From NCBI RefSeq assembly GCF_000826685.1, contig NZ_JROO01000006.1:248001-312000 (forward strand): a stretch of 64,000 bases of DNA. The letters are read 5' to 3'. The position numbers and the translations under genes are program-made. This DNA comes from Streptomonospora alba. Lineage in GTDB: Bacteria > Actinomycetota > Actinomycetes > Streptosporangiales > Streptosporangiaceae. Under the pieces are notes generated by a model. The model had not been told where the DNA came from, did no database searches, and saw only the letters and a program-made list of their open reading frames with translations. Positions 10,001-18,153 of the stretch are shown here, piece by piece; position 1 is the first letter of the stretch; every line of letters begins with the position of its first letter.

Positions 10001-10718
10001 CCAGCACCTTCTCGGCCGAGCGGGGTGCGCGCTTGGGAAGGGTGGGCGCGGGCAGGTCGATGTTCTCGCTGTCGGCGTCGCGCCGCGCACTGCGGCCGAA
10101 GAGGCGCCGCATCCGCTTGCCGATCTCCCTTGCGAGGCCGGGGTCGGTCTCGTCGGCCGCGCCGTCCTCGTCGGGGTCCGGGTCACCGGAGAGTTCGACC
10201 CAGCGCACGCCGTCCGGGAAACGGTCGACCACTTCGTGCGCGATCTGGGTGGCGACCTGCGTCTTGCCCGACCCGGGGATGCCGTTGATGACGATCACCA
10301 GCGGGGAGTCGCGCTTGGCCTCGCCGACCATGCGGGCAGGCAGGTCGAGGATCCCGCGCACGCCTGTGCGCGGGAAGGCGCGGAAGCGGCGGTGCAGCCG
10401 GTTCATCAGGGCGGTGTGGCCGGTGAAGCGCTGGCTTTTGGGCGGCAGTTCGATCGGCGGCTGCTTGGGCAGCCGGACGGGCCTGCGCCCCTTGCTGAGC
10501 AGCGGCTCCAGGAAGACGGTCACGGCCCCGGTGGCCAGCGCTCCGGCGATCGAAAGCCCCCACACGATCCTGCGGGGGAAGTCGTCCAGCAGGTCGGGTG
10601 CCATCTGCAGCAGCAGCGCGCCCGCGATGAAGACGACGGGCCCGATGGCTCCCGTGAGCCCGCGCAGAAGCGGTCGGCGAGTCGATGCCTGCCCCTGGCT
10701 CGCCCTCTCCTGCTGCAT
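7095..10718 (-). CDS. Membrane-anchored NB-ARC/TPR STAND ATPase
   Basis: A 1207-residue signalling ATPase of the STAND class. Two membrane helices (about residues 21-40 and 50-72) are followed by an NB-ARC domain: Walker A GIPGSGKT at 146-153, Walker B ILLVLDNAKD at 272-281, sensor VIITSRR at 297-303 and the GLPLA motif at 360-364. The rest is a helical solenoid with tetratricopeptide-like repeats (roughly 560-1110) and a disordered Pro/Glu/Gly tail. Such proteins oligomerise when the repeats bind a ligand; here the effector region would be the membrane segment. The start is supported by GAGGTGGG upstream. It is divergent from the helicase at 11091. A regulatory or anti-phage role is possible but unproven. 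Confidence 0.85.
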   Translation of the reverse strand: MQQERASQGQASTRRPLLRGLTGAIGPVVFIAGALLLQMAPDLLDDFPRRIVWGLSIAGALATGAVTVFLEPLLSKGRRPVRLPKQPPIELPPKSQRFTGHTALMNRLHRRFRAFPRTGVRGILDLPARMVGEAKRDSPLVIVINGIPGSGKTQVATQIAHEVVDRFPDGVRWVELSGDPDPDEDGAADETDPGLAREIGKRMRRLFGRSARRDADSENIDLPAPTLPKRAPRSAEKVLESLVQSMQGRIPSGATLNELSTTWRGLIYGKRILLVLDNAKDAAQVEPLIPSGSGCAVIITSRRTLTSADFEFESYELDELSQSEGEELLDRIAKPDLRVSPEEAARIRSDRADIVRRCGGLPLAIRLCGGRLLDPADPSPREVLAELDSIARSPLLGGRRGFAASFAFSLQLCAPQQRLLLKRIADSDLYKFSDWSAAVLLDVPRDTAAGLIEGLVRRYLVIPTERNETGENTYRIHDLVRETLRMIDSREFDLTRWERDNWEDGGDREVARRLVAAYTWLVEQAAAEITRTYDPEVLSASTDLTPPRELRLVPAGHPRQWLTQERESLLMCMRLAEEHDLLEPGWRLAHAFAALCQVWQVYWADWEEATLTELRMAYRLGDRLAGGLAHLDRAEIAGKMGNYETGIEDAKTAQSVFQQIGEQGGGATAGSSPHWTARAWRSLGVNLQRRGHLDGGAQALNTAERMFAEVGDDWWRARALRDLAEVHAQWGRRRSDQRRPEPSEEGEQESAEHGHDGRQHRRAQALLRLACMIFRYEGDWEEYSNARIALAEILAARGRELNAWFMLDEVREYYLQTEEHWYTARCQRSMAELDTERLDEQYGVVDLVLNPAHFDVRQKYVEGYVAKWAPIRKPETMEGHKELADEAWREVASWAPPHLGEYYAAQREWFAGLPHYGRDPLRAVAGQRRKWSVQRRIEMLTEASRTLSGMGDTWGKHRTDLALGRVRLSAGRDVDACAQTMRTAAEGFGELGDQLWHARAHRTAAEALSASGYPRQALADAEHAYMAFQRLGDRVGRTGAQVLFGRVLDETGHTADAVHHLTAARDAARDEGLTWHAHEADRRLNRIHGAQQKSIFSWGGRPAAGIPGAPPTDGPEPAEGREEQRGQGEPGEHVDGAERGGGAADGTVDGPDASVPASGGVGAGPAGAETEPAGHAYHPPRQRSSEDNGAIAAPEAEPASEDPPFPH

Positions 10719-11090
10719 GTGGACAGCCCACCTCTGCGGTTTACCGGTTACGCCCTTTCGGTCCGTGTCGGAGCGGCCGGAAAGAGTCCGAGCCCAACAC
10801 CGTACCGCGCCGACCCTTGCACAAACGGGGTCGTGCCCGGATTCCCGGGCAGTGACGATCCGGTACCAGGACAGCGAGGGCGGTGCGGCGGCGAGGCAAG
10901 GGCAGCGGGGAGGAGGACCGGACGCGGGGGGCGGCGACCAGGGGGTTCCGGCCGTTTCAGCGGACGCCGCGGAAGCCCCGGGAATTGCTCGAATGCGGCG
11001 GTAATGTCACAAGCGTCGGATACAACAACGAGGGAAAGGCAGTGAACGTGCGGGATTCACCGCCCTGATGCGTCCGCGAAAGGGAGGCCC
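10719..11090. other. Divergent intergenic region, STAND ATPase and helicase
   Basis: This 372-base region must carry both promoters. I see no consensus hexamer pair. GAGGGAAAGG (11030-11039) precedes a tiny ORF, GTG 11042 to TGA 11068 (eight codons), whose stop overlaps an out-of-frame ATG; it may be a leader ORF but codes for nothing distinctive. The longer frame 10883-11068 does not look coding. Confidence 0.3.
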
Positions 11091-13394
11091 ATGCCGCAGT
11101 TGGCGATCGACGCGACGTGTCTTCCGCAGTACGACAAGCTCGACAAGCCCACGCGCGAGCGCCTGCTCGCGGCCACGCGCAAATTCCGCGAACTCTCGCT
11201 CGACGCCCTGCTCGCCCACCCCGACCTGCGGATCCGCCCGCTTCCCGCGGGCCAGGACCCGCGCATTCGCACTTTCCGCATCAGCGACTCCTGGACGGGC
11301 GTAATGCTGGCGCCGGAGTCGGGCGAGACTTTCCTCCTCATCCATCTGCTGCCGCGCGATTCCGCCGAGGACTGGGCCGTCGACCAGCGCCACGACGTCA
11401 ACCCCGTCATGGGCACCCTGGAGCGCCGCGACGCGACGGCGCTGGAGCAGGCGTCCGGCGGGCCGGGTGGCGACGGCAGCGCCCCCGCAGGCGAGGCGCC
11501 GGCACGAGTCGGCGCGACTGCGGTCCCCGCCGCATCGGCGGCACCGCCGGGCGGGGAGGGGACGGCCGCCCCCCGCGCCGCCCCCGGAGAACCCGCGGTG
11601 TCCTCCCGCGCTTCGGCCCCCTTCCCTCCCCCGCCCTCCTCCGCCGTCTCCGCTCCCTCCTCGGGGCTTCTTTTCGACAGGGTCAGCGACCGCGACCTCG
11701 AGCGGCTGGGTGTCGATCCCGAGGTCCGCGAGTTCTGCCGCAGCATCACCACCGCCGACGAGCTGCACGGCTGGGCGCCCGCGCTGCCCCAGGACCAGTA
11801 CGAGGTGCTGCGAGCGCTGGCCGAGGGCCATTCCGTGCAGCGTGTGCGCGACGAGGTCGTCGTACCGCGCCGCCCCGTCGTCGGGGCGGTCGCCGCCGAC
11901 GACTACGACACCGCCATCCGCCACACTCGCGAGCGCGTCATCGTCGTCAACGACAACCGGGAGATCGAGGACGTACTCGCCGGCGAGTTCAACGCCTGGC
12001 GGATCTACCTGCACCCCATGCAGCGCGATCTCGCCTACCGGCCGCGGTTCAACGGCCCCGCGAAGGTGTCGGGCGGTCCCGGCACCGGTAAGACCGTCGT
12101 GGCGCTGCACCGGGTGAAGCACCTCGCCGAGCACCTGCCGCTGGGCGGGCGGGTGCTGCTGACCAGCTTCACCAACGCGCTGGTGGAGTCGCTAAGGCGC
12201 AACCTGGAGATGCTGCTGCCGCCCGAGGTGGTCGAAGACGTCGACGTCGTCACCACCGACAAGCTCGCCCTGGACGTCGTCAAGGAGGTCCACCCGGAGG
12301 TCCGGTTGCGCACCGACACCCGCGGGGTGTTCGCCAACTACGCCAAGCAGCACCGGCTGCCGTGGCCGGTGGACTTCCTGTTCTCGGAGTACCGGCACGT
12401 GGTGACCGCGCGCGGGATCACCACGCTGGAGGGCTACCTCGCCCCCGACGCGCGGGCCGGACGCACCACGCCGCTCAACGCCGACCAGCGGCGCGAGGTC
12501 TGGCACGCGATCAGCAGCGTGCGCGCCGCGATGCGCACCAGCCGCAGGCTGCCCGCCGAGGACCTGCACGCCGAGGCCGTCCGCATCCTCGGCGAGCGCT
12601 CCGAGCTGCCCTACTCCAACGTGGTCGTCGACGAGGCCCAGGACCTGCACCCCGCGCAGTGGCGCACCCTGCGCGCCGCGGTCGCCCGCGGGCCCGACGA
12701 CATGTTCATCGCAGGCGACAACCGGCAGCGGATCTACGACAACACGGTGTCGTTCAAGCAGCTGGGCATCGAGATCGTGGGGCGGTCGTTCCCGCTGCGG
12801 GTCAACTACCGCACCACCGAGCAGATCCTCGACTGGACCGACGGCATTCTGCGGGGCGGTCCGGTGACCGAGCTCGGCGACTCCTCGGCCACCGAACCCG
12901 GCGGGGCCATGCGCTGTGTGCTCAGTGGGCCCGAACCCGAGCTGTACGGCGCGCCCGACGAACCCGCGGAGCTGGACGCGCTGGCCGAGCGGGTGCGGGC
13001 GTGGCTGGCCGACGGCATCGCGCCCGCCGACATCTGCGTGACCGCGCGCACCAACAAGCTGCGCGACTCGGTGGCCTCCCACCTGCGGGCGCGCTCCCTG
13101 CCCGCGGCGATCTTCCATCCGCGCGAGCACTCCATCACCGACGCCGCGCAGAGCGTGCGGGTGACCACCATGCACGGCGTCAAGGGACTGGAGTTCCGCG
13201 CGATCGCGGTGTTCGCGGCGACGGCGGACGCGCTGCCCCAGCTCGATCGGGTCACCAGCGCCGCGCTCGACGAGAACCAGCACCAGGCCGACCTGGACGC
13301 CCAGCGCTCCCTGCTGTACGTGGCCTGCACCCGTGCCCGAGAGCGCCTCTACGTGAGCTGGCACGGCACGCCGAGCCCGTTCCTGCCCTTGTGA
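11091..13394 (+). CDS. SF1 (UvrD/Rep-like) helicase with RelE-like N-terminal region
   Basis: A 767-residue protein in two parts. Residues 1-105 resemble the RelE/ParE toxin fold (LDKPTRERLLAATRKF, then RTFRISDSWTGVML and an ILLxL-type strand), as found fused to some actinobacterial helicases. After a low-complexity linker (about 120-195) comes a superfamily 1 helicase core: Walker A GGPGTGKT 328-335, motif II DEAQD 514-518, motif III GDNRQRIYDN, motif IV LRVNYRTTEQIL, motif V TMHGVKGLEF and motif VI YVACTRARERLYV. All ATPase motifs are intact. The predicted activity is 3'-5' DNA translocation or unwinding. The start ATG follows AAGGGAGG at a tight spacing. It is divergent from the STAND ATPase. 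Confidence 0.85.
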   Translation: MPQLAIDATCLPQYDKLDKPTRERLLAATRKFRELSLDALLAHPDLRIRPLPAGQDPRIRTFRISDSWTGVMLAPESGETFLLIHLLPRDSAEDWAVDQRHDVNPVMGTLERRDATALEQASGGPGGDGSAPAGEAPARVGATAVPAASAAPPGGEGTAAPRAAPGEPAVSSRASAPFPPPPSSAVSAPSSGLLFDRVSDRDLERLGVDPEVREFCRSITTADELHGWAPALPQDQYEVLRALAEGHSVQRVRDEVVVPRRPVVGAVAADDYDTAIRHTRERVIVVNDNREIEDVLAGEFNAWRIYLHPMQRDLAYRPRFNGPAKVSGGPGTGKTVVALHRVKHLAEHLPLGGRVLLTSFTNALVESLRRNLEMLLPPEVVEDVDVVTTDKLALDVVKEVHPEVRLRTDTRGVFANYAKQHRLPWPVDFLFSEYRHVVTARGITTLEGYLAPDARAGRTTPLNADQRREVWHAISSVRAAMRTSRRLPAEDLHAEAVRILGERSELPYSNVVVDEAQDLHPAQWRTLRAAVARGPDDMFIAGDNRQRIYDNTVSFKQLGIEIVGRSFPLRVNYRTTEQILDWTDGILRGGPVTELGDSSATEPGGAMRCVLSGPEPELYGAPDEPAELDALAERVRAWLADGIAPADICVTARTNKLRDSVASHLRARSLPAAIFHPREHSITDAAQSVRVTTMHGVKGLEFRAIAVFAATADALPQLDRVTSAALDENQHQADLDAQRSLLYVACTRARERLYVSWHGTPSPFLPL

Positions 13395-13527
13395 ACGGGA
13401 CGGCGGCCGGCGGGTGCGCGCGATCTCCGGTGCGGGGCCGGGGCGGGGCGCGGGCAGTGGCGGAGGGGCACGGGACCGCGCGCGGACCGCGGGCGGTCCG
13501 CCGCAGGCCATGAAACGGGGATGGGCG

Positions 13528-13917
13528 ATGGTCGACCGGACCGCGATCCAGGACTTCTTCGACATCTACGGCCGGGCCCTGTCCGAGGGCGACCTGGACG
13601 GGATCGCCGCCTGCTACTCCTATCCGGCCTTCGTGGCCGGCGACGCGCAGAGCATGGCGATCGGCGCGCCCAACGAGGTCAAGGAGGCGTTCTCCGGCGC
13701 GGCCGAGGAGTACCACCGCCAAGGGCTCGTCCGTGCCGTGCCGCAGGTGCGCGCGGCCGAGACGCTGACCGACTCGCTCGTGTGGGCCGACGTGCGCTGG
13801 TCCTACACCGACCGCGAGGACGCGGAGCAGGACTCCAGCACCTTTCGCTACGTGCTGCGGGTGACCGCTGAATCGGTGCGGATCTGCGTGGTGGCGGCGG
13901 CCTCGTCGCGAGGCTGA
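13528..13917 (+). CDS. NTF2/SnoaL-like small protein
   Basis: A 129-residue protein with the cone-shaped NTF2-like fold signature: an N-terminal helix (AIQDFFDIYGRALSEGDLDGIAACYSYPAFVAG) followed by mixed helices and strands ending VLRVTAESVRICVV. SnoaL-like domains serve as small enzymes or ligand-binding modules and the substrate cannot be told from sequence. ATG 13528 is preferred because GGGG lies 7-8 bases upstream; ATG 13510 is also in frame. It follows the helicase by about 130 bases on the same strand and may share its transcript. Confidence 0.75.
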   Translation: MVDRTAIQDFFDIYGRALSEGDLDGIAACYSYPAFVAGDAQSMAIGAPNEVKEAFSGAAEEYHRQGLVRAVPQVRAAETLTDSLVWADVRWSYTDREDAEQDSSTFRYVLRVTAESVRICVVAAASSRG

Positions 13918-13918
13918 C

Positions 13919-14225
13919 GGCGCCCGCCCTCGCGCATCCGGCAGGCGTCGCGCGCCTGGGCCGCGATCTCCTCGGGTTTGCGCAGGTCCCGCCAGGTGAA
14001 TCGGGGCAGGATGAGCTTCCGGGGCGTGCTGACCATGCTGTTGTGACGACGGCGGTCGGCGTAGAGCGCCGCGGGCAGGCTGTGCGGCCCCGACCGTCGG
14101 CATCGGCGATCACGCCGCGGCTGGGCCAGGCGAGGTCGGCGCGGCCCGCGAGCGTGCCGTCGGCCCGGAAGACGGGGTACTGCGGGTCTCGGGCGGAACT
14201 CCCCCGTCGCGGCAGACTATCCGGA
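13919..14225 (-). pseudogene. Frameshifted DUF559-type endonuclease-like remnant
   Basis: Read on the minus strand, one frame gives DPQYPVFRADGTLAGRADLAWPSRG then VIADADGR (about 14199 down to 14085). The next frame continues ALYADRRRHNSMVSTPRKLI, LPRFTWRDLRKPEEIAAQA and RDACR (about 14070 down to 13930). Joined, these match the DUF559 (Vsr-like) core that ends many actinobacterial AbiEi-type or DUF559 proteins. The break is a one-base shift near 14070-14095, and the usual N-terminal domain is missing, so this is a truncated, shifted remnant. The residual frames run into neighbouring genes. Family assignment rests on motif memory. Confidence 0.55.
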
Positions 14226-14340
14226 TGCGGGACTCCAGGCTGCTCTGCGCCCGACCGTCGGCCGGCGACCACCACCGGCGGCTGCGCACGGCCCCGGGGC
14301 GGCGCCCCGGGACGCCCGGGCCGCCGCTTCGCCGCGCCGC

Positions 14341-14943
14341 TCAGTCGGTGCCGGGTTTCCTGCGCTGGGGCGGCCGGGGCGGGTCCCCGGCGGCCAGGCG
14401 CGCCGCGTATTCAGCGATCTTGCGTGCCCGGGTCTCGGGGCGCTTGACGTTCTGCAGGGAGTACAGGATGTGGTATCTGCCGCCCTTGTCGAGCGCGGCA
14501 TAGGCGTTCGCGGCCGCAGGGTCGGCGTCGAGGGCGGCCTGCAGGTCCTCGGGGACGCGGGCCGTGCTCGGCGGGTCGTAGGCCGCCTCCCACCGGCCGT
14601 CGGCCTTGGCCCGCTCCACCTGTTCGAGTCCTGCCGGCCGCATGCGTCCGGCGCGGATCAGCTCCTCCGCCTTGTCGCAGTTGATCTTGGACCACGCGCT
14701 ACGCGGCCGGCGCGGTGAGAAGCGCAGGGCCCACCAGCCTTCGGGGGTGCGGGCCGAACTCGCCTGCCCGTCGATCCATCCATAGCACAGGGCGACGTCC
14801 ACGGCTTCGGACCGGGTGACCGATGCGGCGTCGACGCCCTTTCGGGGCATGGCGAGCCAGAGCAGGTTCGCGGTCCGGTGGTGCTCTTCCAGCCATTGCG
14901 CGAATTCCTCGGCGCCGGCGAACACCTGCGGCTCATCGCTCAT
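14341..14943 (-). CDS. YdeI/OmpD-associated family protein
   Basis: A 200-residue cytoplasmic protein of the YdeI/OmpD-associated family. Characteristic stretches are EFAQWLEEHH near the start, LLWLAMPRKG, EAVDVALCYGWIDGQ, RFSPRRPRSAWSKIN and the C-terminal VKRPETRARKIAEYAARLAAG. Function in the family is poorly defined. ATG 14943 is preferred over the longer frame because AAGGAAGG lies nine bases upstream and homologues begin at the equivalent point. It stands alone on this strand, downstream of an unrelated plus-strand gene. Confidence 0.85.
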   Translation of the reverse strand: MSDEPQVFAGAEEFAQWLEEHHRTANLLWLAMPRKGVDAASVTRSEAVDVALCYGWIDGQASSARTPEGWWALRFSPRRPRSAWSKINCDKAEELIRAGRMRPAGLEQVERAKADGRWEAAYDPPSTARVPEDLQAALDADPAAANAYAALDKGGRYHILYSLQNVKRPETRARKIAEYAARLAAGDPPRPPQRRKPGTD

Positions 14944-15183
14944 AGGGCTCGGCCTTCCTTCGAGGCGGTTCCACGAGCGCGGTGCAGCCGCGCTGCGGTG
15001 TGCATCAGTCTGCCGCAACCCGACGACATTCCGCGGGTCGGGCGCAGGCCTTGTGCGCCGTTAGGGCGGAGAATCCGGTCGGTCCCGATTCCCCGTCCCC
15101 GATCGCCCGGCGGGAGTACACGACTTCGCCGATGCGCGGGGTCGCTGCTGCCAAACTGTCCGTGAGGCGGCGGATGGGGGCGG

Positions 15184-16995
15184 GTGCCGGCGCCCGCGCT
15201 CGATCCGTCCGATGGCCCGGACGAGCTGGGCGAGGAACACGGAGCCGACATGCGCCTGGTTTTCAGCAACGCCGACGAGGAGACCATCGACCGGTACCGC
15301 GACCTGCTGCCCCGCGCGGCGGCCTCGTGGGCGGCGCGGCGGCCCGGCGCTCCGGTGTCGCGGCGCGCGCTCGGGGCCGTGGCGGGCTACAAGCTGGGCG
15401 AGGCGGTCTGCGGCGGCGACGGGCTGGTCGCGCGGTGGACGCCGGCCGACGTCCGGGAGCTGCTCGGGCACTGGGTACCGACGCGCGAGGCGCTGCCCGC
15501 AACCGACTCCCGGGCGGTGCCCGGCGCGCTGCGCACCTGGTGGGCGTTCCTCGTCGAACGCGGCTGGCTCGACCCGCGCTCGGCGCCCGTGACCGACTTC
15601 GAGCAGGCCCTGCTCGACGCCGCACCGCACCACGCGTCGCCCCCGGCCGGTGTGGCGTGCTGCGAGACCGACCCCGCCGCTCGGGGCGGCACAGCGGGCG
15701 TAGCGGCGTCCGTCGGCGGTGGCGCGGAGCCGGCGCCTCCGGCCGCGGCGCCGCGGCGCGGGCTCGGCTTCGCGGCCGTGGCCGCCGCGGTGCGGCGCGG
15801 CCGGGACGCCCCTCTGCCCGCTTCCCCGCCGACGGTCCGGGGCCGCCACGGCCGCTCCCTCCCACCCGCCGCGCTTCCCACCGCCCGAGAACTCGCCGAC
15901 GCCGTCGCCGCCGCGCCGGTGTGCGCCGGAAGACCGGGCGACCGGCCCCGCCCGGCGCCCGACGATGCGCTGGAGCGGTGGTGGTCCCGCTTCACCGGCG
16001 TGCGCCGCTCCGCCGCCGGGCGCCTGCTCGGCGCGGAACCGACCGCCTGCGGCCCCGAGCAGGAGCCGGCGGCGGACGCGCTGATCGCCGCGGTGCTCAC
16101 CGCGCTGAGCCTGGGCCGGGAGCGCGGCGCTGCGGCCTCGCTCGCTCCCCGCATGGCCGCCCACCTGTTCGGATCCCCGGTGGCCGCCCCTCCAGCGACC
16201 GGCGCGGCGGCGGTCGAGCCTTCCGCTAGCGCCGCCGGCATCATCGCGGCCGCCCACCCCCTGCTGGACGAGCTGGCCGAGCTGGGAGCGCTCGTGCGTG
16301 TGCCCGACCCTGTGTCCGGCGCCCAACGCCATGCGGTGCTGACCCCGCTGGGCTGGTGGTTGTGGTTCGCTCTGCTCACATGCGGCGGCGTGCGGCCGAT
16401 CACCCGTGCCGAGCTGATGGCCGAGGACGCCGAAGTGCTGATCGACAGGGCCGCGGGCGGCGATCCGTTCGGTGAGCGGGAGCTGCGGCAGTGGATCGAG
16501 GCGCGGGGACCCGCCGCAGCGCTGCCCGATCTGGTGGAGGTCTACCGGCGCAGCGACGATTGCGTCCACCGGACGCTGGTCAAAACGGTGACCTCGTCCT
16601 ATGCGCTGCAGGCCCGCGCCGGCTACGAGTCCCTGCGCACCGACCCGGCCTTCGGCGGGAGGGCGCGCAGCTGGCTTTTCGACGCCGGCTTCGCCAAGCA
16701 CACCGCGCTGCACCCCCAAGACCACCTCGACCCGCTGCTCGACGGCCTGGCGGCGAGCCTGCGGACCGGCACCTACGGCCGTACCGAGGCCGAGACCGAG
16801 GGCGGTGGCGACGCGCTCTGCGGTGTCTCCGAACAGCGGCTCCCGGCGGTCTTCGACACGGCGGCGGCGTCGGGCCACCCCGAGGCCCCCTTCGTTCTGC
16901 GCTGGTTCTCCCGCCACCACCCCGACCTGCGTATCCGCGCCGCCGCCCGGTCCGCCCTCGCCCGCCACAGGGCGCGCGCCCGCCCGCGCCGCTAG
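15184..16995 (+). CDS. Hypothetical protein, 603 residues
   Basis: I do not recognise a family. The N-terminal 130 residues look folded (MRLVFSNADEETIDRYRDLL, then WTPADVRELLGHWVPTRE). A long Ala/Pro/Arg-rich linker (about 150-250) follows, and then a helical C-terminal region with two Trp-rich points (TPLGWWLWFALLT and LRWFSRHHPDL). The last segment (PFVLRWFSRHHPDLRIRAAARSALARHRA) looks like a HEAT-type repeat. Either GTG 15184, with a G-rich sequence upstream, or ATG 15250 (MRLVFSN) could start translation. A longer minus-strand frame overlaps it, but its composition is that of an antisense shadow. Confidence 0.65.
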   Translation: MPAPALDPSDGPDELGEEHGADMRLVFSNADEETIDRYRDLLPRAAASWAARRPGAPVSRRALGAVAGYKLGEAVCGGDGLVARWTPADVRELLGHWVPTREALPATDSRAVPGALRTWWAFLVERGWLDPRSAPVTDFEQALLDAAPHHASPPAGVACCETDPAARGGTAGVAASVGGGAEPAPPAAAPRRGLGFAAVAAAVRRGRDAPLPASPPTVRGRHGRSLPPAALPTARELADAVAAAPVCAGRPGDRPRPAPDDALERWWSRFTGVRRSAAGRLLGAEPTACGPEQEPAADALIAAVLTALSLGRERGAAASLAPRMAAHLFGSPVAAPPATGAAAVEPSASAAGIIAAAHPLLDELAELGALVRVPDPVSGAQRHAVLTPLGWWLWFALLTCGGVRPITRAELMAEDAEVLIDRAAGGDPFGERELRQWIEARGPAAALPDLVEVYRRSDDCVHRTLVKTVTSSYALQARAGYESLRTDPAFGGRARSWLFDAGFAKHTALHPQDHLDPLLDGLAASLRTGTYGRTEAETEGGGDALCGVSEQRLPAVFDTAAASGHPEAPFVLRWFSRHHPDLRIRAAARSALARHRARARPRR

Positions 16996-17062
16996 ATCCG
17001 GACCCGACCGGCCCTCCCTGTGCGAGGTGCGGGGCGGTCGGCGACGGACTAGGGTCTGGCCC

Positions 17063-17908
17063 GTGAACTCTCCCGTCCGTGACTTCTTCTCCGGTGTCGG
17101 CGTTCTGTTCCAGGGCGCGGGCATGGTCATCCGCAGACCGCGACTGTTCCTGCTCGGGATCGTCCCGCCGCTGATCACGTCCCTGCTGTTCGTGGCCGCT
17201 CTGGTGCTGCTGCTGTTCAACGTCGAGGACCTGACCGTGTGGCTGACCCCGTTCGCCGAGGAATGGGCGCCGGGCATGCAGACGACGGTGCGCGTCCTCG
17301 CGGGCGTGCTGCTGGTGGCCGCGGCGGTGCTGGTCATGGTCGTGGCCTTCACCGGGCTGACGCTGGCGCTGGGTGCGCCACTCTACGACAAGATCGCCGA
17401 GATGGTCGAGGACGAGCTCGGCGACGCCCCGCCGGAGGCCGACGATTCGGTCACGGCGTCGGTGGTCCGGTCGGTTCGGCAGTCGCTGGTGCTGATCGCG
17501 GTGTCGGCACTCGTCACCGTCCCGTTGTTCGCGGTCGGCTTCGTCCCGATCGTGGGCCAGACGGTGATTCCGATCGTCTCCGCGATGTTCGGCGGGTGGA
17601 TGCTCACCATCGAACTGCTCGGCTCGGGCTTCGACCGGCGCGGGATGCGCCGGATCAAGGACCGCCGCCGGGTGATGGGCCGGCGGCGGATGCTCGTCTA
17701 CGGCTTCGGAATCCCCAGCTACCTGCTACTCGCCATCCCGTTCCTGGCGGTCGTGGTGTTCCCGGCGGCCGCCGCGGGCGGCACCATCCTCACCCGGCGG
17801 CTGCTGACCGCCGGGGACCGGCAGGCCGAGCCCGGTCGCCTCCCGCCGCAGGCGTCGCAGCCCGGCACGGGCCAGGGTCCCCCGCCCGGGCCTTCGCCTT
17901 CGCGCTGA
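17063..17908 (+). CDS. EI24 domain-containing membrane protein
   Basis: A 281-residue integral membrane protein of the EI24/CysZ-like family. Family landmarks are the opening VRDFFSGVGVLFQGAGMVIRRPRLFLLGIVPPLIT and a central PLYDKIAEMVEDELG. The GGWMLTIELLGSGFDRRG stretch and the late GFGIPSYLLLAIPFLAVVVFPAAAAGGTIL helix also fit. Five or six membrane segments are visible. CysZ-type members move sulfate; the role of actinobacterial members is not established. The Pro-rich C-terminus is probably disordered. The start is GTG 17063. It is a separate unit from the LPMO gene downstream. Confidence 0.82.
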   Translation: MNSPVRDFFSGVGVLFQGAGMVIRRPRLFLLGIVPPLITSLLFVAALVLLLFNVEDLTVWLTPFAEEWAPGMQTTVRVLAGVLLVAAAVLVMVVAFTGLTLALGAPLYDKIAEMVEDELGDAPPEADDSVTASVVRSVRQSLVLIAVSALVTVPLFAVGFVPIVGQTVIPIVSAMFGGWMLTIELLGSGFDRRGMRRIKDRRRVMGRRRMLVYGFGIPSYLLLAIPFLAVVVFPAAAAGGTILTRRLLTAGDRQAEPGRLPPQASQPGTGQGPPPGPSPSR

Positions 17909-18098
17909 CCGGCTGACCCGCCGGCGGCACGCCGGGCCCCGCACCGCCGCGGGTGCCCGGCCGCGCGCCGCCGATGTCCGGGGCGCCCCTCCGTCCGGTC
18001 ACCCGCGCATTCCCGCCCCCATGGGCACCTCCGCCACCTGCGCCTCTGCCGCCTCGTGTATGGCTTCGGGGTGACGTTCCTATTACCTGGTGTTGCCA

Positions 18099-18127
18099 AT
18101 TCCTGTGGCGCAAGCCACTCTAGGAAT
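18099..18127. repeat. Inverted repeat upstream of the CelR boxes
   Basis: ATTCCT-GTGGC (18099-18109) and GCCAC (18114-18118) plus AGGAAT (18122-18127) form an 11-bp stem with a GCAA loop and a 3-base bulge. It lies about 30 bases before the first CelR-type box, and a weak -10 (TAGTCT, 18139-18144) lies between them. It may be a second operator or a hairpin. Confidence 0.4.
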
Positions 18128-18153
18128 CGCCTCTGGGGTAGTCTGGCGCGAAA

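Noticed and set aside
8079-11045. Plus-strand frame of 988 codons opposite the STAND ATPase
   Set aside because: The minus-strand protein has intact NB-ARC motifs, and the plus-strand frame has no recognisable domain.
11042-11068. Tiny ORF with a good ribosome-binding site upstream of the helicase
   Set aside because: Eight codons without a telling amino acid run and no terminator behind it, so I noted it only as part of the intergenic region.
15061-17352. Minus-strand frame of 763 codons over the hypothetical and EI24 genes
   Set aside because: It is antisense to the EI24 membrane protein, and its Arg/Gly/Ala-rich composition is a shadow pattern.
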